Assembly: GCA_020024475.1 (NCBI GenBank)
Contig: JAHHTS010000064.1
Span: forward strand, 1-12,301
Source: Oscillospiraceae bacterium
GTDB lineage: Bacteria > Bacillota > Clostridia > Oscillospirales > Ruminococcaceae
DNA length: 12,301 nt
Direction: 5' to 3'
Both the position numbers and the translations under genes were made by a program. The notes under the pieces are model-generated. The model made no database searches. It saw only the letters and a program-made list of their open reading frames with translations, and had not been told where the DNA came from. Positions 1 to 6,972 of this stretch are shown piece after piece. Each line of letters begins with the position of its first letter. Positions within the stretch are counted from its first letter, which is position 1.

Positions 1-101
1 CTTTTCTTTTTTTCTCAAAACAGTCTTGCTTTATTTAGCAGTGGACTTAGGACATAAGACATGCGTTTGAAAGTACGGGCCTTTACCATGTAATAATAAG
101 A

Positions 102-154
102 AGTGGTATCAAAATGTACTTTGACATACATTTTGATACCACTCCTTTTTTTTT
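102..154 (+). terminator. Strong intrinsic terminator, perfect 17-bp stem plus T9
   Basis: Bases 102-118 are perfectly complementary to bases 127-143, with an 8-base loop at 119-126. The stem is followed on the plus strand by CC and nine Ts (146-154), the form of a rho-independent terminator for plus-strand transcription entering from the left. Read on the minus strand, the same stem lies about 70 bases after the stop codon of the small thioredoxin gene and is preceded by A9. It is followed by only a loose T/A-rich stretch, so it may also end the minus-strand operon, but less efficiently. Bases 1-101 hold no convincing gene: the plus-strand frames open at the edge close at 55-57 and 68-70, and I cannot tell whether either is the end of a real protein. 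Confidence 0.85.
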
Positions 155-214
155 GTTATATCATTTGTAAAATTCGGTTAGTAGATTTTTGGTGTTTTAC
201 CTATTATTATGATA

Positions 215-715
215 TTATTTTTTTAAAGATTTAAGAATTTTCATGCATTCAGGATTAGAAGGGCGAGGCATATTTAAATTGATGATTTTTCCTTCTTTAT
301 CTAATAAAATATATCTAGGAATTGTTGCAACATCATAGCTATGCATGAAAGAAATCCATTGTCGATCCAATATCAGTTGGGTCTCTTTTAAAGCTTTTTC
401 TTCAATGAATTGTATCCATTCTTTTTTATCCCAATCTGTTGCAATGCCGATAAATGCGATATTTTTCTTTTTAAGTTTTTCTTGGATTTTTTCTAAATAA
501 GGAATTTCCTCTTTGCATGGAAGGCAATGTGTGGCCCAAATATCAATGAATACATATTGTCCTCGGAAATCTTTTAAAGAAAATATTTTTCCGTTTTTGT
601 CAGCAAATTGAAAGTCTGGTGATTGTTCGCCTACTTTTGCTGATTTTACACCATCTGCATATGTACTTAAGCAGAAAAATATGCAGATACAACTGAAAGC
701 ATACTCTAATTTCAT
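215..715 (-). CDS. Small secreted TlpA-like thioredoxin-fold protein
   Basis: This 166-residue protein is a periplasmic thiol-disulfide oxidoreductase of the TlpA/ResA type. Residues 1-20 form a signal peptide (hydrophobic stretch, likely cut after Tyr-Ala at 20). The rest is one thioredoxin-like domain. It opens with the G-x-x-xPDF motif near residue 33, carries the redox site WATHCLPC with Cys64 and Cys67, and has the cis-proline loop Thr-Ile-Pro at 131-133 followed by a typical YILLD strand. The length is that of a single-domain TlpA, without the DUF4369 domain of its upstream paralogue. ATG at 713-715 starts 10 bp after the peptidase stop codon, so it is probably cotranscribed as the last gene of the operon. 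Members of this family usually reduce substrate disulfides in the periplasm. The actual partner here is unknown, and reduction of imported peptides is an inference from context. Confidence 0.88.
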   Translation of the reverse strand: MKLEYAFSCICIFFCLSTYADGVKSAKVGEQSPDFQFADKNGKIFSLKDFRGQYVFIDIWATHCLPCKEEIPYLEKIQEKLKKKNIAFIGIATDWDKKEWIQFIEEKALKETQLILDRQWISFMHSYDVATIPRYILLDKEGKIINLNMPRPSNPECMKILKSLKK

Positions 716-725
716 AGTCTTTGAT

Positions 726-3059
726 TTATTTGATTACTTGATCATATTCATTAGTTTTGATATCATAGAAACCGTTATTGGTGAAGTCTCCAAGTAAGTA
801 TTTGGCAAAGTGAGAACGTAATTTATGTTCGAAATACCATTCAGAGACGCCATCATACGTGTGCCGTCCACGCGGTAAAAATACAAGTTCAAAATCTTTG
901 CCGTGGTTTATCAGTGCATCTGCCATACGAATCGTGTGTGCCGGATGTACATTACCATCCATACCTCCGGTTATTAACATCAGATGACCTTTGAGGTTTT
1001 GGGCTAATTCCATGGTTGTTGGCAAATTTGTTGTATAAATAGTTTTTGTTACTATTGAGTCTTTACCATTACTTGTTTTTATGGTATCTTGAGTTACGAC
1101 GGTTTGTTCATCAATGGCATAATGGCTTTCTACAAAGAACTGACTATAAATATTATTATCATGATTGCCTGCTGATGCAACACATGCTTTATAAAAGTCT
1201 GGGTAAGTACAAATTGCAGCTGTTGACATCATCCCTCCTCCGGAATGTCCGTATATGCCGACTTTGTTTCCATCTATGAAGGAATGCCGTTTTATCAATT
1301 GTTCCAATCCATATTTATCATCGGCTAAAGCATGATCTCGTATATTCTTGTACCCAAATGAATGGTAAGATCTTCCGCGGAATGGTAAGCCTCCGCGGTG
1401 ATTGAAGGCAACTACAATACAGCCAATTTGGGCTAATGCTTCGTTAGTTGAACCGACTTCAAATGTTAAAGGAACATTATCTGTTTGTGGGCCAGGATAT
1501 ACACATGAAATGATGGGATATTTTTTAGTCGAATCAAAATCAAAGGGTTTCCACATTACTCCATATAGGTCCGTTTCTCCATCTGCAGATTTGACTGAGA
1601 ATGTTTCTGGAATTTTCCAGCCTTTTTTGTATAATCCGTCTAAGTTGACTTTGCCTAATTGTGCTATTAAATTACCTTGAATATCTCTAACAGAAAATTG
1701 ACATGGAAAATCGGGACGTGAATAGGAGTCAATAATATAGCGTTTGCTTGGTGAGAATATAACTTCATGAGTGGCTTCTTCCGGTGTCAATATCGTTATC
1801 TTGTCTTTACTATCAATATTTGCTTTACAAATTTTTGCATAGCTGGGATTTTCATCGGGATTAATCCCATAAGCCTGAAAGAAAATTATTCGATTTTTTT
1901 CGTCAATTTCTATAATTTTTCCTGCACACCAATCTCCGGAAGTAATGGTATTCTTTAGATTCCCTTCGCGATCATAATGGTAAAAATGTCCATAACCGGA
2001 TCGTTCAGACCACCAAATAATGTCATTGTAATTATTCATAAAATGTATTGATGCTAATTCTATTCCAATATATGGATCACCTTCTTCATGAATGATGACT
2101 TTTACATCTCCTGTTTTTAAATTAACGTCACATACTTCTAGCATATTATTTCTTCTGGTTCGTCGCTCCAAAAAAAGTTTGTTGTTTTTGAGATCTGAAT
2201 GAAGGACTCTAATTAATTGATCTTGCCATTTATCGATCTTTATTTTTTTCTGGGTTTTTGTTTCAACATCAAATAATGAAATTTCATCGTATAAGATATT
2301 AGAATCACCAGCCAATACTGCTTGTGAATTATATGCAATGGGACGGCCTTTTAGGTAGTTCATGTTGGATATTTCAGCAACTTTATGGGCATCTTGGCGA
2401 AAAAGATAAAAGTTTTTCGAATCGTCAAACCAAACAGGTGCTAATGGAACTTCTTCTTTGGCATCACTCCAACCGGTCATGTAGCTAAATTCGAGTGTTC
2501 CATCAAAGGTTAATTGTACGACAGTAGAATCTTCCAAATTACGGATATAGACATTGTGATTTTTGCCAAACACTTGGTGTTTGCCATCAGGAGAAATTCC
2601 GGAATCGTAGTTTCCCCATTGTGGTTGCATGTTTTGTTGAGGAGGTCGTTTCGTATAGCTTAATTTTTTTGTTATTCGGTTGTATTCAAATATTATTTTA
2701 CCATCTAGCCAAGATAATATTTTCCCTCCTTTTTTGAAATTGATTTTCCATAGGCCTATTTTTTGAGGATTGTATTTCTTGCCTGTTGCTTTTTCCATCT
2801 CTGCGGCTAAATAAACCGGATCAAGAAATTCTTCAACCTTTTGTTTTTTTAAATCTGCATAGAAATATTTTTCCCCATCACTGGTTTGTAAACAATACCA
2901 AAAATCATCACTGTCTTCAGTAAAGAATGGTGTTAAACGATCGTATTTCCATGGTAGTGAAAATGCTTTTGTTTCTTCTGCTCGTTTATAATTTGCTTTT
3001 TGAGCTGTTACTTTTCCTATTAAGCAGCTTAGTAAGAGTATTCCAATAATTGCTTTCAT
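726..3059 (-). CDS. DPP4-like S9 family prolyl-oligopeptidase-fold serine peptidase
   Basis: This 777-residue exported serine exopeptidase probably releases N-terminal dipeptides from peptides in the periplasm. Residues 1-19 are a signal peptide, likely cut after Thr-Ala. A Cys at 12 looks too early to be a lipobox. Residues from about 150 to 480 fit the beta-propeller DPPIV_N domain, and about 485-758 the alpha/beta-hydrolase domain. By comparison with DPP4, the nucleophile is Ser606 in GHSGGG, the acid is Asp701 in MDGNVHP, the histidine is His733 in GRHTYDG, and Tyr521 in VYPGP is the oxyanion tyrosine. Glu202-Glu203, just after TGW, may match the Glu-Glu pair that binds the free amino end in true dipeptidyl peptidases. 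A Thr-rich charged segment (about 647-682) lies between the Ser and the Asp. The gene begins 18 bp after the DUF4369-TlpA stop. Exact specificity (Pro/Ala at P1 or other) cannot be read from the sequence. Confidence 0.93.
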   Translation of the reverse strand: MKAIIGILLLSCLIGKVTAQKANYKRAEETKAFSLPWKYDRLTPFFTEDSDDFWYCLQTSDGEKYFYADLKKQKVEEFLDPVYLAAEMEKATGKKYNPQKIGLWKINFKKGGKILSWLDGKIIFEYNRITKKLSYTKRPPQQNMQPQWGNYDSGISPDGKHQVFGKNHNVYIRNLEDSTVVQLTFDGTLEFSYMTGWSDAKEEVPLAPVWFDDSKNFYLFRQDAHKVAEISNMNYLKGRPIAYNSQAVLAGDSNILYDEISLFDVETKTQKKIKIDKWQDQLIRVLHSDLKNNKLFLERRTRRNNMLEVCDVNLKTGDVKVIIHEEGDPYIGIELASIHFMNNYNDIIWWSERSGYGHFYHYDREGNLKNTITSGDWCAGKIIEIDEKNRIIFFQAYGINPDENPSYAKICKANIDSKDKITILTPEEATHEVIFSPSKRYIIDSYSRPDFPCQFSVRDIQGNLIAQLGKVNLDGLYKKGWKIPETFSVKSADGETDLYGVMWKPFDFDSTKKYPIISCVYPGPQTDNVPLTFEVGSTNEALAQIGCIVVAFNHRGGLPFRGRSYHSFGYKNIRDHALADDKYGLEQLIKRHSFIDGNKVGIYGHSGGGMMSTAAICTYPDFYKACVASAGNHDNNIYSQFFVESHYAIDEQTVVTQDTIKTSNGKDSIVTKTIYTTNLPTTMELAQNLKGHLMLITGGMDGNVHPAHTIRMADALINHGKDFELVFLPRGRHTYDGVSEWYFEHKLRSHFAKYLLGDFTNNGFYDIKTNEYDQVIK

Positions 3060-3077
3060 GTAAGCTTGTTTATAATG

Positions 3078-4196
3078 TTACCGTTTGAATGATTTTAGAA
3101 TTTCTTCACGTAAGTTTTTAATATCAGTTGAGGTTGTGATGATGTAATTGTTTGCATCAAGGAGAACAATGTGTGGTATGCCTTGAATCCCATATAATTG
3201 ATTTAATGGATTATTAGGTTTGAAACCATCTAATCTAGAACCTTGAATCCATGGTATGTTTTCTTCTTTGATGGCTTTTATCCAAGCTTCTTTGTTGTCG
3301 TCCAATGATATTCCGATAATTTCAAGTCCTTGTTCATGGAATTCATCATATAGTTTTAACAAATGAGGGGTTAATGCTCGACAAGGAGCACACCAGGAAG
3401 CCCAAAAATCAATAATTTTAATTTTAGCTTTGACGGAATGGATGTTAAATGATTTTCCATCAGGAGTCTGTACAATGAAATCCGGAGCAATTTGTCCCGT
3501 TGCCAATTTTTGTATTTTTTCGATTCGTTTTTTTATCTGTTTCCCCCAAGGGCTATTTTGTAATTCAAGGGGAAATAAATCGTATTTTTCAGTCAATTCT
3601 TTTAAATCCATTCTGTCTGCATTTTGTGCAAGATGATTGAGCGCTACGTAGGTGGTTTCATTTTTTTTATAAAAATCTTCTCTCTGTTTCTCTGTGGCTT
3701 GTTGGATGGAATCAAGATATGTGTTTAGTTCTTGGAAACGAATACTTTGAGGAGTGTTTACCTCTTTGAGATATTCATTACGAATTCCATCGATTGCTTG
3801 GGCTAAATTTTGGTTTATCAAAAATAAGTCGTATGCAATTTTTTGACTTTCTCCTCCTCCTGATATTTCGCTCATTTCAAGATTTTTAGGATTTAATTTT
3901 ACATAGTAGTCGGCATTCTCCAAATAAACGGTTGCATGTCCGATTCCTTGCCCGGGGAGTTGTAATGTTGCAATTGTTATACCGGTAATATTGCCTTTTA
4001 TTTCAAATTTTCCGTCTCTGATTTCTGTTTGAGCTAAAGTATCAGCTTTTTTATTTAAATAGGTAATCAGGCTAACATTGCCGGTATTGATTCCTTCAAT
4101 CGTCCCTTGTATTTTGTAGCTGTTAGATGTAGAGCAATTACTTAGAACTATCCCAATGAGAATAATCCCTAATTGGATGAATTTTATTTGTTTCAT
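3078..4196 (-). CDS. DUF4369-TlpA thioredoxin lipoprotein
   Basis: This 372-residue protein is an envelope-anchored thiol-disulfide oxidoreductase of a type common in Bacteroidota. The signal peptide ends at Cys21 in LSNC. This is a lipobox with an unusual Asn at -1, so lipidation is likely but not certain. Residues about 27-115 match the beta-rich DUF4369 domain (opening with a 'GTIEG' strand and a DTL..T-I-DGKF pattern). A helical charged linker follows (about 120-230). The C-terminal thioredoxin domain (about 232-370) begins APDF, has the redox motif WCAPC with Cys269 and Cys272, and the cis-proline at 341 in GIPHIVLLD. The gene lies 53 bp after the metallohydrolase-like gene, the widest gap in the operon, and 18 bp before the S9 peptidase. 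WCAPC is usual for reductants in this family. The substrate is unknown; repair of partner lipoproteins and reduction of imported peptides are both possible. Confidence 0.92.
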   Translation of the reverse strand: MKQIKFIQLGIILIGIVLSNCSTSNSYKIQGTIEGINTGNVSLITYLNKKADTLAQTEIRDGKFEIKGNITGITIATLQLPGQGIGHATVYLENADYYVKLNPKNLEMSEISGGGESQKIAYDLFLINQNLAQAIDGIRNEYLKEVNTPQSIRFQELNTYLDSIQQATEKQREDFYKKNETTYVALNHLAQNADRMDLKELTEKYDLFPLELQNSPWGKQIKKRIEKIQKLATGQIAPDFIVQTPDGKSFNIHSVKAKIKIIDFWASWCAPCRALTPHLLKLYDEFHEQGLEIIGISLDDNKEAWIKAIKEENIPWIQGSRLDGFKPNNPLNQLYGIQGIPHIVLLDANNYIITTSTDIKNLREEILKSFKR

Positions 4197-4249
4197 GTTA
4201 TATTAGTTATCGTGTTGTATTTATAAATTAAAAAGAAAGAGAAAAATAT

Positions 4250-5380
4250 CTATTGATTTAAGATTTCCGCATATTGGGATAAATCTATGTTATATGCTTC
4301 TTTCATATATTTTATCACTAGCTCGTATTTGGAAATTATTATCTGATTTCCAGTCTGTTGTATGGGATTATCTATATCTGTAGGATATAGTTCTTTAATT
4401 TTTTCTGGAGAGTAAGTCATTGCTATCCGAATCATATTCATGAAGTCTTCCAAAATACGTTCTTCAATAGTTGCTGCCACTGGTCCCGGATTGTGATCAA
4501 TAGATATTCCATAGTTATCAACTGTTATAATCCAAGGCATCCAGGTAGGGGCGCCATAAGTTGTTTCTCCATTTACATTTTTAATAGGTTTGAAATCTTC
4601 TCCCAATTGTAAAGCAAATCCTCGACTTTGATAAGCATTGTTTGGATCTTTGTCGCACATTCCGACAGTTATGTTGTCTTCATAGAAAAAATCAGGCATA
4701 TAGGGATTTTCTTTCTTCCAATCTTCTAAACTGATATATTGTCTTCCAATTTTAGTTTCATAATCTGTCATTTGGGCAAATCCGGGAGCAATTTTGTATT
4801 CTTTTGTCTCAAAACGTGTTTTTAAACCGGGATAACTGAATGCACAGGCAACACCATGAATGATTTCCGGTGTTAATCCGGTAGCCAATTCTTCGTTAGT
4901 GAAACTTAGACTCCAATAGTCAAATCCGTCTTTTTTAAATTGAATGTGACGTTTCTTATAAGTTTGAGATTGTGGATTACCATCGTCCAAGTTATTTACC
5001 AAATAGAGATAATAGGGCAATTGTTTTTTGTCTTCTTCTTTTGTTTTGTCTAAACTTCCCAATAACCAGTCTTTTACTAATTTTAAATATACTAAAATAT
5101 CTTCAGAGCTTGGCTCTGTACATACATAGATAGGCTCATTGTAGGTTGGTACGGTCCACCTTCTATTTAGATGAGTACTGTCTACATTTTTATAGATGAT
5201 GTACATACCCCAATCTTTGGCTATTTGCTCAATTTCTTTGTCCCAAGTAGCGCTTCCTTGAGGAAAATCAAATTGGAGAAAATTAACTTTTTCTATAGGA
5301 CCGATATTGTCATTATCGACACAAGAGGCGAAGCCTGATAAAATGAGAGTCCATATGAATATTTTGATTTTTTTGAACAT
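4250..5380 (-). CDS. SusCD-associated zinc-metallohydrolase-like lipoprotein lacking HExxH
   Basis: The 376-residue protein has a lipoprotein signal ending at Cys20 (GFASC), so it is probably surface or outer-membrane anchored like SusD. Its layout recalls the Bacteroidota 'substrate import-associated zinc metallohydrolase lipoprotein' family (Peptidase_Mx1-like). The N-terminal region has FDFPQG..WD at 37-47 and WG.YI.YK at 57-64. The C-terminus has a helix KYELVIKYMKEAYNIDL (351-367), like the ending I recall for that family. However, the zinc-binding HExxH is absent: the likely equivalent place reads HGVAC at 175-179. The later conserved E-D-F-x-E-M segment reads EDFMNM at 311-316, with Asn where the family has Glu. 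It therefore looks like a non-catalytic relative, perhaps a binding protein for the SusCD complex. Family assignment is from memory of conserved patterns and is moderate in confidence. Presence of a lipoprotein directly after susD (24 bp) is normal for these loci. Confidence 0.68.
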   Translation of the reverse strand: MFKKIKIFIWTLILSGFASCVDNDNIGPIEKVNFLQFDFPQGSATWDKEIEQIAKDWGMYIIYKNVDSTHLNRRWTVPTYNEPIYVCTEPSSEDILVYLKLVKDWLLGSLDKTKEEDKKQLPYYLYLVNNLDDGNPQSQTYKKRHIQFKKDGFDYWSLSFTNEELATGLTPEIIHGVACAFSYPGLKTRFETKEYKIAPGFAQMTDYETKIGRQYISLEDWKKENPYMPDFFYEDNITVGMCDKDPNNAYQSRGFALQLGEDFKPIKNVNGETTYGAPTWMPWIITVDNYGISIDHNPGPVAATIEERILEDFMNMIRIAMTYSPEKIKELYPTDIDNPIQQTGNQIIISKYELVIKYMKEAYNIDLSQYAEILNQ

Positions 5381-5404
5381 ATTTTCTTATTTGAATGTTT
5401 GACA

Positions 5405-6961
5405 TTATTTTCTTGTTTCATTTTGTACTAGACTTGAATTATGGTCAAAAGCCTCATTCGGTAGTTGTAGGGTAAATCCAGGATCATTCTTTTCTAAGAT
5501 ATATTCGATAGGTTCTCCTGATGTATCATACCATATATGTTTGATTTTTTCCATTCCGTAGCGGCGTAAGTCAAACCATCGATGATTTTCAAAACACAAT
5601 TCTCTGCGTCGTTCATCGCGAATGAATGACACTAATTTTTTTGTATCACTAATGCTAATCGGTTTGTATGTTGTTGGAGCAAAACGCTTAATACGTAATG
5701 AATTTACGAATGCTTGTGCTTTGACTAGATATTCGCTTCGATTTATCTCTTTGTAAAGCATTGCTGCAGCTTCAGCTGCATTTAAATATGCCTCTGTAAT
5801 TTTAAATGCAGTGCCCCATACACCTCGTTCATAGCGGTATTCAATTTTATATTGGTATTGTACGTCAAATTTACTTGTTGCTTGACGATATACGGGAGTC
5901 GGATTGTCATTACTAATTTCTTCCCACACTAAATAGTGAATTTTGCGCAAATCATTATGGTCAAAAGCATGAATGAGACTGTCCGATACAACGATAGGTA
6001 AATAGCTTCTGTAACTTACTTTTCCAGCTTCGTCTTTTTCTGTACATAGGATTCTTGTTAGAGGGAGTTCGCAAACATCTGCTTGATTGCCAAATAAGAA
6101 TATGATTTCCGGATTGCTCCATGTGTAATAATTCATATAGATAGGGGATGTTTTCGAATCAGGTAATGGTATCGTATTTAAATCTAATATGGCATAATCA
6201 TATTTATTGATGACTTCTTCTGCATAAATTAAAGATTTTTCCCACTCTTCCATATATAAATAAATGCGGGACAGCAGTAATTGAGTGCAGGGTAAATTTA
6301 TTCGATTGTCCCGTAAATTCTGTTCAGAAGCCGATAAAGATTTGAATAAACGTTCTGCTTCAAGCAGATCTCTGATGATTTGTTCATATACTTCTTTTAC
6401 TGTGTTGCGTGGTAAACCGTTGGTTCCCATTTCAGAAGTTAATTTTAAGGGAACGCCTAAAGCGTTTTTATCTGCAGAGTAGGGTGTTCCATATAGGTTT
6501 ACTAAATGGAAATAGAAATATCCGCGTAGAGCAAGTGCTTGGGCCATGACTTTGTTTTTGATCTGTTCACTGCCCTGTACATCATTAATGTAGTCCAATA
6601 CGGCGTTACACCCTAAGATTTTTTTGTATACTTCAGCATAAATATTATAATTGTTAAACTGATCTTTCATGTCTTTAGACCAAGAGTAGGCTAGGCGGAT
6701 TTGTTTTATTTTTTCTTCTTCTGAACTTTCTGCTTTCCAATTAGGACGTATGCTTACGTCATCATCAAAAATTCCCAAAACGCTGAAAAATCTTCCATCA
6801 TTAAAGCCTGGACCCATATATACTTCTCCTAACAATAATTCATCTAATGATTGGATTAATTGAGGTACGTATTCGCTTTGGGATTTTGGTTCCAGGAAGT
6901 TGTTACACGAAATGATCGATACAACAGAAAGCAAGAATGTATATTTGATTATTTTATTCAT
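5405..6961 (-). CDS. SusD/RagB family outer-membrane nutrient-binding lipoprotein
   Basis: The 518-residue SusD homologue is the substrate-capturing lid of the SusC transporter on the cell surface. The signal peptide ends at Cys19 in the lipobox IISC, followed by NNFLEP, the usual beginning of mature SusD proteins. TPR-like helical segments follow. Typical SusD marks are LRGYFYFHLVNLYG (145-158), the ITEAYLNAAEAAA helix (388-400) and the C-terminal RDERRRELCFENHRWFDLRR (448-467). The length is within the usual 480-600 residues. ATG at 6959-6961 begins 11 bp after the susC stop, so the two genes are tightly coupled. No recognisable glycan-binding signature was seen. The lack of glycoside hydrolases nearby and the presence of a peptidase make oligopeptides the more likely ligand, as in the RagAB importer of Porphyromonas gingivalis; that is inference. 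Confidence 0.96.
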   Translation of the reverse strand: MNKIIKYTFLLSVVSIISCNNFLEPKSQSEYVPQLIQSLDELLLGEVYMGPGFNDGRFFSVLGIFDDDVSIRPNWKAESSEEEKIKQIRLAYSWSKDMKDQFNNYNIYAEVYKKILGCNAVLDYINDVQGSEQIKNKVMAQALALRGYFYFHLVNLYGTPYSADKNALGVPLKLTSEMGTNGLPRNTVKEVYEQIIRDLLEAERLFKSLSASEQNLRDNRINLPCTQLLLSRIYLYMEEWEKSLIYAEEVINKYDYAILDLNTIPLPDSKTSPIYMNYYTWSNPEIIFLFGNQADVCELPLTRILCTEKDEAGKVSYRSYLPIVVSDSLIHAFDHNDLRKIHYLVWEEISNDNPTPVYRQATSKFDVQYQYKIEYRYERGVWGTAFKITEAYLNAAEAAAMLYKEINRSEYLVKAQAFVNSLRIKRFAPTTYKPISISDTKKLVSFIRDERRRELCFENHRWFDLRRYGMEKIKHIWYDTSGEPIEYILEKNDPGFTLQLPNEAFDHNSSLVQNETRK

Positions 6962-6972
6962 AGTTCTTTATT

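Noticed and set aside
61..93. A ten-codon plus-strand reading frame beginning with ATG before the left terminator.
   Set aside because: It is too short, has no clear ribosome binding site and no recognisable similarity. It could be chance in an intergenic region.
1402..1680. A 92-codon plus-strand frame opposite the S9 peptidase.
   Set aside because: It is the antisense shadow of the conserved hydrolase domain, and its translation has no recognisable features.
4197..4249. Possible internal promoter or terminator in the 53-bp gap before the DUF4369-TlpA gene.
   Set aside because: No stem with T-tract and no promoter match could be seen; the gap is only AT-rich.
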